NCBI GenBank assembly: GCA_945862785.1
Contig: CAMAZB010000003.1
Location: 1-50,383 of the forward strand
DNA length: 50,383 nt
From: an uncultured Clostridia bacterium
Lineage (GTDB): Bacteria > Bacillota > Clostridia > Oscillospirales > Oscillospiraceae
Direction of reading: 5' to 3'
The notes beneath the pieces are model-generated. The model ran no database searches. It saw nothing but the letters and a program-made list of their open reading frames with translations, and was not told the DNA's origin. Positions 26,645 to 34,957 of this stretch are shown in pieces. Each line of letters opens with the position of its first letter. Within the stretch, counting starts at the first letter, position 1. Both the position numbers and the translations under genes were made by a program.

Positions 26645-27318
26645 GCCTCTGTCCTCTCCCGAATGATGTCCAACAGCGCTGCTTCACTCTCCTGGAAGTT
26701 CAGCTCCGTGGTGTCCAGCAGGACGGCGTCCTCCGCCTGGCGCAGGGGTGCCGTTGCCCGGTGAGAGTCGTTCCAGTCCCGCTCCCGGATATCGTTCAAT
26801 ATCTGTTCAAAGGGCTGCGGAGTGCCCCTCTGCTCCAGTTCCAGCATCCGGCGCCGGGCACGGGCTTCCGGGGAAGCCGTCAGGAACACCTTTACACGGG
26901 CATCCGGCAGAACCACTGTGCCGATATCACGCCCATCCATGATGACATTATTGGTACGGGCCAGCTCCCGCTGCATCTCCAGCAGATATGCCCGCACCGG
27001 CGGATGGGCGGACACGGCGGAGGCGTACATGGATACCTCCGGCAGGCGAATCTCCTTCGTCACATCCTGTTCGTTCAGGAACATATGCTGCAAGCCGTCC
27101 TCCCCGTAGGTCAGCTCCACATGGAGCTCCGGCAGGGCGGCCGACACCGCCGCCTCATCCTTGGGGTCGATGCCGGCGGAAAGCGCATGGTAGCCGATGG
27201 TACGGTAGATCGCGCCGGTATCCACATATAAATAGCCAAGTTTGGCGGCAATACTGCGGGCCAGGGTGCTCTTCCCGGCGCCGGAGGGGCCGTCAATGGC
27301 AATGCTGATGGTCTGCAT
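26641..27318 (-). CDS. cmk: Cytidylate kinase
   Basis: Cmk phosphorylates CMP and dCMP. The 225-residue protein starts QTISIAIDGPSGAGKST with the P-loop at about residues 9-16, and has DGRDIGTVV, the CMP-site signature, and a Lid region. The ATG at 27318 is chosen because AGGAGAG lies about 7 bases upstream and the N-terminus then matches the family; an in-frame ATG 18 bases earlier lacks such a site. Confidence 0.94.
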   Translation of the reverse strand: MQTISIAIDGPSGAGKSTLARSIAAKLGYLYVDTGAIYRTIGYHALSAGIDPKDEAAVSAALPELHVELTYGEDGLQHMFLNEQDVTKEIRLPEVSMYASAVSAHPPVRAYLLEMQRELARTNNVIMDGRDIGTVVLPDARVKVFLTASPEARARRRMLELEQRGTPQPFEQILNDIRERDWNDSHRATAPLRQAEDAVLLDTTELNFQESEAALLDIIRERTEA

Positions 27319-27332
27319 GGTATTCTCTCCTG

Positions 27333-28565
27333 TCATGTTTCGTTCTCCGCAGCCGCAAATCCGGCGGCACGGCCCGTGGCCCAGGCGATCTGCAGATTGA
27401 AGCCACCGGTATAGGCGTCCACATCGATCAGTTCGCCTGCAAAGTATAATCCCTTTACGATTTTAGATTCCATAGTCTTGGGGTCGATCTCTCCTACCTT
27501 GACGCCGCCGGAGGTCACGATGGCGTCCGTCACCGGGCAAGGTCCGGCAATGGCAACAGGGAAATGCTTCAGCAGCTGGAGAAGCCCCCGCCGCTGCTCC
27601 TTTGTCAGGTCGTGGACCTTCTGATGGGGCGGTATCTCCGTCCATTCCACCACCACCGGGATGAGTTTCTGGGGCAGCAGGTCGTCCAAAGCGTTGCAGA
27701 AGTCACTGTTGGCATATTTTGTAAAATCGGAAAGCAGCCGTTTGTCGAGCTGCTGCTCGTCCAATGCGGGCTTCAAGTCGATCTCAATGCGGTATGCCTT
27801 TTTCTCAAAACGCCGCATATGGGCGGAGGCGGACAAAATCAGCGGCCCGCTGAGACCGAAATGAGTAAATAGCAGCTCGCCAAAGTCCGTATAGATTTTT
27901 TTGTCGTTCTCAAATACCGTCAGGCCCACATTCCGCAGGCTCAGGCCCTGCATCCGTCTGCCCACGCCAAAATCCCGCAGCGGCACCAGAGAGCCCTGCA
28001 AAGGTGTCACCGTATGTCCGGCCTCCGCCGCCATGCGGTGGCCTTCTCCGGTGGAGCCAGTGGCGGGATAGCTGACGCCGCCGGTGGCCAGAATAACGGC
28101 TTCCGCGGGGTAAGTTCCCTTTTCGCCGCTAACGCCGTGGATCACGCCGTCCTGGATGTCCAGGGACACCGCCCGATCCCGGCGCAAAACGACCTTCAGC
28201 GCTTTCAACCGCCGTTCCAGGGCGCCGCTGATGTCAAAGGCCCGGTCAGATACTGGGAACACCCGGTTTCCCCGCTCCGTTTTCAGCGGGACACCCAGGC
28301 CCTCGAAAAACGCTTTGGCGTCCCGCCCGTCGAAACGGGAGAATGCGCTGTACAGGAACTTGCCGTTCTTCGGCGTATTCGCCAGCAGTTCCTCCAGCCC
28401 CGCGTCGTTGGTGACGTTGCACCGGCCTTTGCCAGTGATATTCAGCTTTTTGCCAAGGCGCTCGTTGGGCTCCAGCAGAGTCACACGGGCACCCTTCTCT
28501 GCCGCCGAAATGGCGGACATCATGCCGGCGGCGCCGCCGCCGACCACTACGATCTCTTTACTCAT
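27333..28565 (-). CDS. BaiN/HI0933-type flavoprotein oxidoreductase
   Basis: A predicted FAD-dependent NAD(P) oxidoreductase of the HI0933 / BaiN family; BaiN reduces bile-acid intermediates in some gut Clostridia, but most members are uncharacterised. The roughly 410-residue protein has the N-terminal FAD fold VVVGGGAAGMMSA, the family motif KLNITGKGRCNVTN, VILATGGVSYPATGSTG and a C-terminal FAD motif GELIDVDAYTGGFNLQIAWATG. The start codon overlaps the rpiR stop by 8 bases; an ATG one codon earlier is possible. Context (cmk, plsC) does not point to bile acids. Confidence 0.85.
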   Translation of the reverse strand: MSKEIVVVGGGAAGMMSAISAAEKGARVTLLEPNERLGKKLNITGKGRCNVTNDAGLEELLANTPKNGKFLYSAFSRFDGRDAKAFFEGLGVPLKTERGNRVFPVSDRAFDISGALERRLKALKVVLRRDRAVSLDIQDGVIHGVSGEKGTYPAEAVILATGGVSYPATGSTGEGHRMAAEAGHTVTPLQGSLVPLRDFGVGRRMQGLSLRNVGLTVFENDKKIYTDFGELLFTHFGLSGPLILSASAHMRRFEKKAYRIEIDLKPALDEQQLDKRLLSDFTKYANSDFCNALDDLLPQKLIPVVVEWTEIPPHQKVHDLTKEQRRGLLQLLKHFPVAIAGPCPVTDAIVTSGGVKVGEIDPKTMESKIVKGLYFAGELIDVDAYTGGFNLQIAWATGRAAGFAAAENET

Positions 28566-29451
28566 CATCCATCTTTCCAAATACACCGTATTCGTTCCAA
28601 ATATCCTCCAGCTCCGCGAAGGTGGTGGACACATCCGTGCCCATGCGGTGGGCCAGAGCCACCAGCAGGGCGTTGATCAGGGACAAGGGCGCCACCATGG
28701 AGTCCACGAAGGAAATCATCTCACAGGGTGCCAGCAGCGCCGCGTCGGACATCTGGTAGACCGGAGAAAGCTCGTTGTCGGTAATGGCAATGATGCTGGC
28801 TCCCCGGTCCCGGGCGAATTTCACCGTATTCATCGTCACCTTGGAGTACCGGGGGAAGCTGATGGCGATCATCACATCCTCCGGCCCGATGCGGAAGAGC
28901 TGCTCAAAGATCTCTCCCGCCGCGTTGGACTGCACCAGCGTTACATTTTCGCACAGCAGATGCATGTAAAAATTCAAATATCCGGCTACAAAGGAGGAAG
29001 ACCGAACGCCCAGGATGTAAATATGACGAGCGTGCATGATGCGCTCCACCACATTGTTAAACGCGGTCCGGTCCGCCTCACCCACGATCTCCCGCAGCTT
29101 ATCGATGTCAGACTGCAAAACCGCACCCAGCAGGTCCTGGTGGTCGAACAAATCGCCCGCCGCCTGAATGCGCTGGGTAGAGGTCAGACGGCTGCGGATC
29201 ATCTCTTGCAGCGCTCTCTGCATACTGGGATAGCCGTCGTAGCCAAGCTCTGAGGCAAACCGTACGACCGTGGACTCGCTGACCCCTACCAGCTTTCCCA
29301 GCTTGCTGGCAGTCATAAAGGCGGCTTTATCATAGTTTTCCAGAATGTAGCCGGCAATACGCTTTTGTCCCTTGGAGAAACCGCTCATGCCGCTTTCTAT
29401 TGTATGTAAAATACTCTTCGCCACGGTCGATGCCCCCCGCGTTTTTATCAT
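28558..29451 (-). CDS. RpiR/MurR-family transcription regulator
   Basis: RpiR proteins sense phosphosugars through a SIS domain and control sugar genes. The 297-residue protein has an N-terminal HTH_6 domain (about 10-85, with KLVGVSESTVVRFASELGY) and a SIS domain (about 120-260). The ATG at 29451 follows GGGAG by about 7 bases; an earlier in-frame ATG has none. It heads the rpiR-BaiN-cmk-plsC-ispH unit rather than lying beside sugar genes, so its targets are unclear. Confidence 0.88.
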   Translation of the reverse strand: MIKTRGASTVAKSILHTIESGMSGFSKGQKRIAGYILENYDKAAFMTASKLGKLVGVSESTVVRFASELGYDGYPSMQRALQEMIRSRLTSTQRIQAAGDLFDHQDLLGAVLQSDIDKLREIVGEADRTAFNNVVERIMHARHIYILGVRSSSFVAGYLNFYMHLLCENVTLVQSNAAGEIFEQLFRIGPEDVMIAISFPRYSKVTMNTVKFARDRGASIIAITDNELSPVYQMSDAALLAPCEMISFVDSMVAPLSLINALLVALAHRMGTDVSTTFAELEDIWNEYGVFGKMDDE

Positions 29452-29534
29452 TTTGTCTCCCGCCGTATTGTAACACACCCCGGTTAAAAAGGAAACATAT
29501 TTTGCAAGTTATTTTTTTCATCCTGCAAATCAGA

Positions 29535-29564
29535 AGAAAAAATAGCCGCGAAACGCGGCTATTT
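29535..29564 (-). terminator. Intrinsic terminator after the rluB-like gene
   Basis: A perfect 11-bp stem (AAATAGCCGCG at 29540-29550, 29554-29564) with a 3-base loop continues into UUUUUUCUUCU on the minus strand, 19 bases beyond the stop. Confidence 0.88.
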
Positions 29565-29583
29565 ACGTCCATATAGACAGTCG

Positions 29584-30294
29584 TCAAAGGATTTTCTTCA
29601 AAGCACAGATTTCTTCTGGTGTCAGATACCGCCACTTCCCGGCCGGCAGGTCACCCAGCTCCAAAGTGTGTTCTTTCACCCGGCGCAGACGTTTCACTGT
29701 CAGTCCGCAGGCGGCGCACATCCGCCGGATCTGGCGGTTTTTCCCCTCGTGGATGGTGATGGACAGCTCCGCCGTCTGTTGGGTCTGCCGCAGGACGTCT
29801 ACCTGGGCCGGGCGGATGGCCTCCCCCTCCAGGTCCGTCAGCGACCCCAGGCGGGCCACGCAGCCCTGAACAGGGCCGTAGACGGAAACCTGGTACACTT
29901 TATCGATCTCTCCGCTGGGGTGGATCAGGCGCTGCATCAGCGCCCCATCATTGGTCATCAGCAGAAGCCCCTCGGAATCCAGGTCCAGGCGACCCACAGG
30001 GTACACCCGCGCACCGCAGTCCCGCACCAGGTCCGCCACTGTTTTCCGCCCTTCCTCGTCGGAAAGCGTAGTGACATATCCCCGGGGTTTGTTCAGAAGG
30101 AGGTACACTGCTTCCGCAGGGCCGGACACTGGCTTTCCGTCCAGACGGATATCATCCTTTTCCGGGTCAGCCCGCTGTCCCAACTCCGCCGTGGCGCCGT
30201 TGACCGTCACCCGGCCTGCCATGATGTAGCTCTCCGCCGTCCTGCGGGAACATAGCCCGGCGGCAGAGAGCAGTTTTTGCAGTCGTTCTTCCAT
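29584..30294 (-). CDS. rluB: RsuA/RluB-family pseudouridine synthase
   Basis: An rRNA pseudouridine synthase, probably acting on 23S rRNA near U2605. The 236-residue protein has an N-terminal S4 RNA-binding domain (about 2-60, with RTAESYIMAGRVTVNG) and the catalytic domain with PVGRLDLDSEGLLLMTNDG, where the Asp in GRLDLDSEG is catalytic. GAGGAGT precedes the ATG. Its location at the end of an scpA-scpB operon is shared with B. subtilis rluB. RsuA or RluE specificity cannot be excluded. Confidence 0.88.
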   Translation of the reverse strand: MEERLQKLLSAAGLCSRRTAESYIMAGRVTVNGATAELGQRADPEKDDIRLDGKPVSGPAEAVYLLLNKPRGYVTTLSDEEGRKTVADLVRDCGARVYPVGRLDLDSEGLLLMTNDGALMQRLIHPSGEIDKVYQVSVYGPVQGCVARLGSLTDLEGEAIRPAQVDVLRQTQQTAELSITIHEGKNRQIRRMCAACGLTVKRLRRVKEHTLELGDLPAGKWRYLTPEEICALKKIL

Positions 30295-30304
30295 ATGTCA
30301 CTCC

Positions 30305-31396
30305 TCATTGGGGCAGTCCCAGTTTCAGCGTCTGCATTGCCGAATCCAGCATAGGTGGTACGGATTCTCCGCACAGCAGCGCCACCCGGCCCACTTCCCT
30401 GCCATTCAGAGTAAAAATAGCGTTCCCCACGCTGCGGCCCGCCGTCAGGGGAGCCGCCAAAGGCGCGTCCAGTTCAACGGACATCTCCAGATGTTCTCCC
30501 TCTGCCAGCGGCCAGGAGAAGCCTTCCGCTGCGACCAGGGGTACCGTTGCCCGGATACCGTTTTTTACAGGGGCACGGTACAGCGTCTTTCCCAGAACAG
30601 CGGCCCTGTGGGCGGGATACGCCGCAAAGCCATACTCATAAAGGGCTTGGTGGTCCGCCCAGTCGTTCCCGTCCTGAAGCGTGACCGCCACCAGCCGCTG
30701 GCCATTCCGCTCCGCGCAGCTCACCAGTGTACGTCCGGCGGCCCGGGTATACCCGGTCTTGAGCCCCAGACATCCATCCAGATACTGCAGCAGCTTGTTA
30801 TGATTCGTCATGGTCCGTCCACCGATAGTAACGCTCCGGGTAGATACGATACGGAGCAATGTCTCGTTTTCCACAGCGGCACAGGCCAGTCTGGCCATAT
30901 CTCTGGCAGTGGAATAATGGTCTTCCGCATCCAGGCCGTTGGGATTGGCAAAGGACGAGTTCTCCATCCCCAACTCCCGGGCAGTCTCATTCATCAACTT
31001 CGCAAAGCCCGCCTGACTGCCGCCAACATGGTCGGCAATGGCAACGGCGGCGTCGTTACCGGAGCAGAGCATCAGCCCGTACAGCAGCGTTTCCAGGGTC
31101 AGCTTCTCCCCTTCTTTCAGATACATGGAGGAGCCTTCCGTCAGCACCGCCTCACGCTTGACGGTGACTATGTCCGACAAGTCTCCCTCCCGGATAGCTA
31201 CCAGCGCCGTCAGGATCTTGGTGGTACTGGCTATGAGCATCCGGGAGTCGGCGTTTTGTTCATACAGCACCCGACCGCTGTCCGCATCCATCAGGATCGC
31301 GGCGGCGGCAGAGGTATCCACCGCTTCCACCTGACAAGGAAATATACTGAACAAGGCCAGGGCCGCAGCGAAAAAAGCACATACACGCCTGCGCAT
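30305..31396 (-). CDS. D-alanyl-D-alanine carboxypeptidase (DacF/DacB type)
   Basis: A low-molecular-weight penicillin-binding protein that trims the terminal D-Ala of peptidoglycan stem peptides. The 363-residue precursor has a signal peptide (about 1-25, ending near VEA), the catalytic SxxK in ASTTK, SGN in CSGNDAAVA and KTG in LKTGYT. The C-terminal beta domain follows from about residue 260, but no amphipathic anchor helix is clear at the end. It lies near ytfJ, scpA and scpB, which in B. subtilis is the setting of the sporulation enzyme DacB, so a cortex role is plausible but unproven. Confidence 0.88.
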   Translation of the reverse strand: MRRRVCAFFAAALALFSIFPCQVEAVDTSAAAAILMDADSGRVLYEQNADSRMLIASTTKILTALVAIREGDLSDIVTVKREAVLTEGSSMYLKEGEKLTLETLLYGLMLCSGNDAAVAIADHVGGSQAGFAKLMNETARELGMENSSFANPNGLDAEDHYSTARDMARLACAAVENETLLRIVSTRSVTIGGRTMTNHNKLLQYLDGCLGLKTGYTRAAGRTLVSCAERNGQRLVAVTLQDGNDWADHQALYEYGFAAYPAHRAAVLGKTLYRAPVKNGIRATVPLVAAEGFSWPLAEGEHLEMSVELDAPLAAPLTAGRSVGNAIFTLNGREVGRVALLCGESVPPMLDSAMQTLKLGLPQ

Positions 31397-31440
31397 ATAC
31401 CATCACCTCATTTGTTCACAGTGATGGTAGTATACCCCTC

Positions 31441-31833
31441 TCAGAGCGTTTCTTTAGCTTCCTTCTTGTCGAAAAATTTTTCCACTTTGTCCATGATATC
31501 CGGTGCCATTTCCACAATGCGGTCCATCGTGGATACCGGCGGCACCGCCACAGGCAAAACGCGGGTAGAACCGTCCTTGATTACCAGGAACGCCACCGGA
31601 TCGATTTTGACGCCGGCTCCGGCGCCGCCGCCGAAATTCTCTTTCGGAGCCTTGCCGTAGTCACCGCCGCCGCTGCCAAAGCCGAAGCTGACCTTGGAAA
31701 TGGGGATCAGGGTGACGCCGTCGGGAGTCGTGATGGGCTGACCGACGATGGTATTGGTGTCCACCATCTCACGGACCTTCTCCATGGTGCCCCGCATCAT
31801 CTCATTCAACTGGCTGTTCTTGTTTTCCATCAT
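31441..31833 (-). CDS. ytfJ: Sporulation protein YtfJ (GerW family)
   Basis: YtfJ/GerW is a spore protein involved in germination in B. subtilis. The 130-residue protein has an N-terminal helix with MRGTMEKVREMVD, the strand VGQPITTPDGVTLIPISKVSFGFGSGGG, a Gly-rich loop and VKIDPVAFLVIKDG, the conserved core. AAAGGACGG precedes the ATG. It lies between DUF2953 and the carboxypeptidase, the same scpB-DUF2953-ytfJ order found in many Clostridia. Confidence 0.9.
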   Translation of the reverse strand: MMENKNSQLNEMMRGTMEKVREMVDTNTIVGQPITTPDGVTLIPISKVSFGFGSGGGDYGKAPKENFGGGAGAGVKIDPVAFLVIKDGSTRVLPVAVPPVSTMDRIVEMAPDIMDKVEKFFDKKEAKETL

Positions 31834-31845
31834 GTCCGTCCTTTC

Positions 31846-32499
31846 TCAGGCCGTCGCCGGCTCTGTCTGCGTCGCTGGCTTCTTTTGCTTCTTCTGGTAA
31901 CGGAGAATCCACTTTAATGCCGGGAATCCGACTGTGGCGGCCACAGCCAGTAAAGTCCCGATCCGGGCGCTGACGCCCACTTCCCCTTCAAACACTGTCC
32001 GATCGGCCTGAAAATCAATGCCGATATGGATATGCGGCTCCGGAATGACCAGCAGTCTCTCCAAAAGCGGCATAACCGACCAGACGCCGGCATGAAGCTC
32101 TCCATACAACTGCGCGGCAGCCGCAGGGTCTTCCCCGCCGCCCAGAGTCACACACAAAGTCATGGGATGAATCCTCAGCCCCCGCCGCGTGCGCTCCAGC
32201 GCCAGTTTCAGGGGAGGCCACAGCGTGGATACCGCGTCCCTGATATCCTCCGTGGAAGGTTTTGAGAGTCCGGGTTTCTTCTCAGTCTCCTCTGTGTTCT
32301 CGGTGTCATCCGTTTCTTTCTTTTCCCGCTTTTTCTTCTCTTTATCCGGTTCCTTTCCCGGCAGGATATGGATGTGGAACACGCCAATCCTGGCATCCAG
32401 CAGAAGTTCATCGCCGAATACGGCATGGACACCCACCCGGTTCCAGCAAAGCAACACGATCAGTGCCAGTAAAACGCCAATTATCCAAAGCGCGATCAA
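31846..32499 (-). CDS. DUF2953 membrane-anchored protein
   Basis: A 217-residue protein of unknown function in the DUF2953 family. One N-terminal membrane helix (about 2-20) is followed by a Lys/Glu-rich charged segment (about 55-80) and a C-terminal part with LYGELHAGVWSVMPLLER. The start is a TTG at 32499, chosen because AGGAGGTG lies 6 bases upstream and no in-frame ATG precedes the membrane helix. Its recurrent place next to ytfJ hints at a sporulation function. Confidence 0.75.
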   Translation of the reverse strand: MIALWIIGVLLALIVLLCWNRVGVHAVFGDELLLDARIGVFHIHILPGKEPDKEKKKREKKETDDTENTEETEKKPGLSKPSTEDIRDAVSTLWPPLKLALERTRRGLRIHPMTLCVTLGGGEDPAAAAQLYGELHAGVWSVMPLLERLLVIPEPHIHIGIDFQADRTVFEGEVGVSARIGTLLAVAATVGFPALKWILRYQKKQKKPATQTEPATA

Positions 32500-32532
32500 C
32501 GGCTCTCACCTCCTGTCGGCGCGGTGAATCCT

Positions 32533-33186
32533 TTATTCCTCTGATACTTCGGTACCGGATTCCGGAAAAGCGGCATCTTCCGGCGTATCAGCGCCGATAA
32601 TCTCCGCTTCCTCGGCAGGATCCACGATCTGACCGTCCTCGTTCAATCGCATCTGCCCTTCCCCGCTCAATTCCGGCATCTCCGGCAGGTCCTCCAGGCT
32701 GGAGAGATGGAAGGCCCGCAGGAATTGCTTAGTGGTGCGGTACAGCCGGGGACGGCCGGGCACCTGGAGCCGCCCGCACTCCTCAATGAGTTTCCGCTCA
32801 AGAAGCAGCCCTACGGTATAGGAGCTGTCCACGCCCCGGATCTGATCCACATAGGCCCGGGTGGTAGGCTGGTAATAAGCGATGATAGTCAATACTTCCA
32901 GCGCCGGCTGGCTCAGCTTGGCGGGCTTTCGAATTTCAAAAGCCTTGCGGATAACATCCGCATAGTCTGGTGAGGAACAGAGCTGCCAACTGTCGTCAAT
33001 ACGCAGAAGGCGAATGCCGCGGCGTTCATACGCATAGTAATCCGTCAGCTTCTGAAGCACCTGTTCCACGGTGGGACGGTCCATATCCAGTGCCACGCAG
33101 ATACGGTCCACATGGACTGGCTCACCGGAGGCAAACAGAATGCCCTCAACGGCGGATTCGATCTCTTTCATCTCCATGTTTTCCAT
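32533..33186 (-). CDS. scpB: Segregation and condensation protein B
   Basis: ScpB binds the kleisin ScpA and joins the SMC condensin complex that compacts and separates chromosomes. The 217-residue protein has two winged-helix domains, with AVEGILFASGEPV at the start and LTIIAYYQPTTRAYVDQIRGVDS in the centre, and an acidic C-terminal tail. The Shine-Dalgarno AAGGAG lies inside the left flank of the palindromic repeat at 33195-33250. Confidence 0.94.
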   Translation of the reverse strand: MENMEMKEIESAVEGILFASGEPVHVDRICVALDMDRPTVEQVLQKLTDYYAYERRGIRLLRIDDSWQLCSSPDYADVIRKAFEIRKPAKLSQPALEVLTIIAYYQPTTRAYVDQIRGVDSSYTVGLLLERKLIEECGRLQVPGRPRLYRTTKQFLRAFHLSSLEDLPEMPELSGEGQMRLNEDGQIVDPAEEAEIIGADTPEDAAFPESGTEVSEE

Positions 33187-33194
33187 GGCGGTCT

Positions 33195-33250
33195 CCTTAT
33201 ACTGAATTTCAATAAAACGGTTCTACCGTTTTATTGTGCCGCAAAATGCG
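33195..33250. repeat. Palindromic intergenic repeat, copy 2
   Basis: A perfect 12-bp inverted repeat, CAATAAAACGGT (33210-33221) against ACCGTTTTATTG (33225-33236), is followed by a second small hairpin around CCGCA/TGCGG (33239-33251). Flank, stem and the start of the second hairpin match the left half of 59-222. The A-T pair in the first copy's CGAT/ATCG is a G-C pair here (CGGT/ACCG), a compensatory change that supports selection on structure. It fills the scpA-scpB gap and supplies the scpB ribosome-binding site. Confidence 0.65.
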
Positions 33251-33252
33251 GA

Positions 33253-34035
33253 TTACAAAGTCAGATTTTCCGGCAGTTCACCCTCCTGACGGACTGTGCA
33301 GTCCGTTTCGGAACCTGCCAGCCGCAGAACGTGGGCGCGGCACAGCTCCAGCACCGCCAGGAACGTGGCCACGACCTCGCTGCGGCTGCGGCTGCCCTGG
33401 AACAGGAGCAGAAATCGGGTGATGCCGTGCTCCTTCAGCTTTCGGATGATATCCCGGGCCTTGCTCTCCACCGGATAGGGTTCATGCTGGACGATATCCT
33501 GGAACGCGGCCTTGGGTGGCGGAAGCGTCCGCTCTGACCGGCTCTGGATCTCCGCCATGGCCAGGACCAGATCCGCCCGTTCCTGGTCGTATTCGTAGAT
33601 TTTTCCCCGCTTCACCGGCTCCGGGCTTCTGGTAATGATATTGCGGCCGAATTCCCCCATGGGGCCCAGTTTTACCGCCAGAGCCTTGACGCGGATATAA
33701 TTCTCGTTCCGGCGGCGCTCCTCCAGAGACTGGATCAGGGCGTCCATTTCGCTCTGCGCCTCTTCATCTTCAATGGAAAGCAGCATTCTTGTCTTGATGT
33801 ATACCAAATGGGAAGCCATGGTGACAAATTCACTGGCAACCTCCAGGTCCATCTTCTGCCGCTGCTCCAGCCAGGCGAGGTATTGGTCGCAGATCAGGGA
33901 GATGGAGATGTCCTGGATCTCCATCTTGTTTTTGCTCAGCAGGAACAAAATCAGGTCCAGAGGGCCTTCAAAGTCCTGCATTTCCTCCGACCGGGATCGA
34001 ACGACTTTTTCCAGTTTGAAAACGGGGTTTTCCAA
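33253..34035 (-). CDS. scpA: Segregation and condensation protein A (kleisin)
   Basis: ScpA bridges the SMC heads and binds ScpB. The 260-residue protein has the N-terminal kleisin stretch FEGPLDLILFLLSKNKMEI and a winged-helix C-terminus. A TTG start at 34035 is preferred, since GAGGTGG lies 5 bases upstream and the resulting N-terminus (ENPVFKLE) fits the family; the GTG at 34044 lies within that ribosome-binding site. It begins 10 bases after the site-2 protease gene. Confidence 0.93.
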   Translation of the reverse strand: MENPVFKLEKVVRSRSEEMQDFEGPLDLILFLLSKNKMEIQDISISLICDQYLAWLEQRQKMDLEVASEFVTMASHLVYIKTRMLLSIEDEEAQSEMDALIQSLEERRRNENYIRVKALAVKLGPMGEFGRNIITRSPEPVKRGKIYEYDQERADLVLAMAEIQSRSERTLPPPKAAFQDIVQHEPYPVESKARDIIRKLKEHGITRFLLLFQGSRSRSEVVATFLAVLELCRAHVLRLAGSETDCTVRQEGELPENLTL

Positions 34036-34045
34036 ATATCCCACC

Positions 34046-34705
34046 TCAATAGATCAAGTTGAACATCGTCTCATATACCCGCACGATGACTCCGCTGATA
34101 AAGTTTCCCGTAACACCAAGCAGCGACAGCGCCAGGAGCAGCAGGATCCCGTACCGCTCATATCGCATCAGCTTTGAATAGGCTTCATCCGGAAGCAGTA
34201 CTCCCAAGACCTTAGAGCCGTCCAGCGGAGGAATCGGCAAAAGGTTAAACAGCCCCAAACCAATCGACAGGGGTGCCGCAGTGTACAGGCAGAAAGTAAA
34301 TACGGCATCCCAAACGGCGGTGTAAGGTGTGTAAAGGTAGATGGCTTTACTGATCAATATCAGCAAAACCGCCAGTAAAAAATTGGAGACAGGCCCTGCC
34401 AGCGCCGTAACAGCCATACCCTGCTTAGGCTTTTTGAAGTAACGAGGATCCACTGGCACGGGCTTGGCCCAGCCGAAGCCTGCTGCAAACATCATCGCCA
34501 GGCCAAACCAGTCGATGTGGTGCAGGGGATTCAAAGACAGCCGATGCATGGACTTGGCGGTAGGATCTCCCAGTGCATAAGCCGCCAGTCCATGGCAGGT
34601 CTCATGGACCGTCAGGCACAGCAAAACAGCCGCCGTGCGGAGAACAGCGTCCATCAGGGAGACTACATCCAGCGCCTGTAATAATTCCTGAAGATAGTGC
34701 AGCAT
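34046..34705 (-). CDS. Site-2 protease family (M50) membrane metallopeptidase
   Basis: A small M50-type intramembrane zinc protease of unknown substrate. The 219-residue protein has the zinc motif HETCH in LTVHETCHGLAAYALGDPTAK, the LNPLHHIDW segment and five or so hydrophobic helices, with a second conserved motif in NLLPIPPLDG that supplies the third zinc ligand Asp. The ATG at 34705 is chosen because GGAG precedes it by 6 bases; the TTG at 34732 would fall almost at the predicted transcript start. Genes of this type directly upstream of scpA-scpB are frequent in Firmicutes. Confidence 0.88.
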   Translation of the reverse strand: MLHYLQELLQALDVVSLMDAVLRTAAVLLCLTVHETCHGLAAYALGDPTAKSMHRLSLNPLHHIDWFGLAMMFAAGFGWAKPVPVDPRYFKKPKQGMAVTALAGPVSNFLLAVLLILISKAIYLYTPYTAVWDAVFTFCLYTAAPLSIGLGLFNLLPIPPLDGSKVLGVLLPDEAYSKLMRYERYGILLLLALSLLGVTGNFISGVIVRVYETMFNLIY

Positions 34706-34743
34706 AACGTGCTCCAAATCATAATAACCCAAAATATAGGACT

Positions 34744-34772
34744 ATTATACCAGCGTATGCTACTAAATACAA
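34744..34772 (-). promoter_or_regulatory. Sigma-A-type promoter of the protease-scpAB-ytfJ operon
   Basis: TTGTAT (34767-34772), 17-base spacer, TATAAT (34744-34749) on the minus strand. Transcription would begin near 34737, about 32 bases before the protease ATG. Confidence 0.75.
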
Positions 34773-34906
34773 GAAAAATCCCGGAATTTTGTAAACGGTT
34801 CGGGCGTTCTGCTTTCTCGCCGCGCTCCCGGGATGTAGAGTGCTGATTGTCCCCATTTCCTTTCGTTCCCATCATAATAATTCCCGAAACAGGGGAAAAC
34901 GCGCGC

Positions 34907-34936
34907 AAAAAGCGGCTTCCACACAGCGGAAGCCGC
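34907..34936 (-). terminator. Intrinsic terminator after cls
   Basis: GCGGCTTCC (34912-34920) pairs with GGAAGCCGC (34928-34936); UUUUU follows on the minus strand. Confidence 0.85.
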
Positions 34937-34957
34937 CTTTTACACGCTGTTATCTCG

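Noticed and set aside
29461-29490. TACAAT with TTTCCT as a promoter of the rpiR-type gene
   Set aside because: The -35 match is weak (TTTCCT) and other spacing choices are equally poor; a promoter is expected here but cannot be placed.
34663-34908. Minus-strand 81-codon frame upstream of the site-2 protease gene
   Set aside because: It spans the TTGTAT-17-TATAAT promoter and overlaps the protease start out of frame, with no domain.
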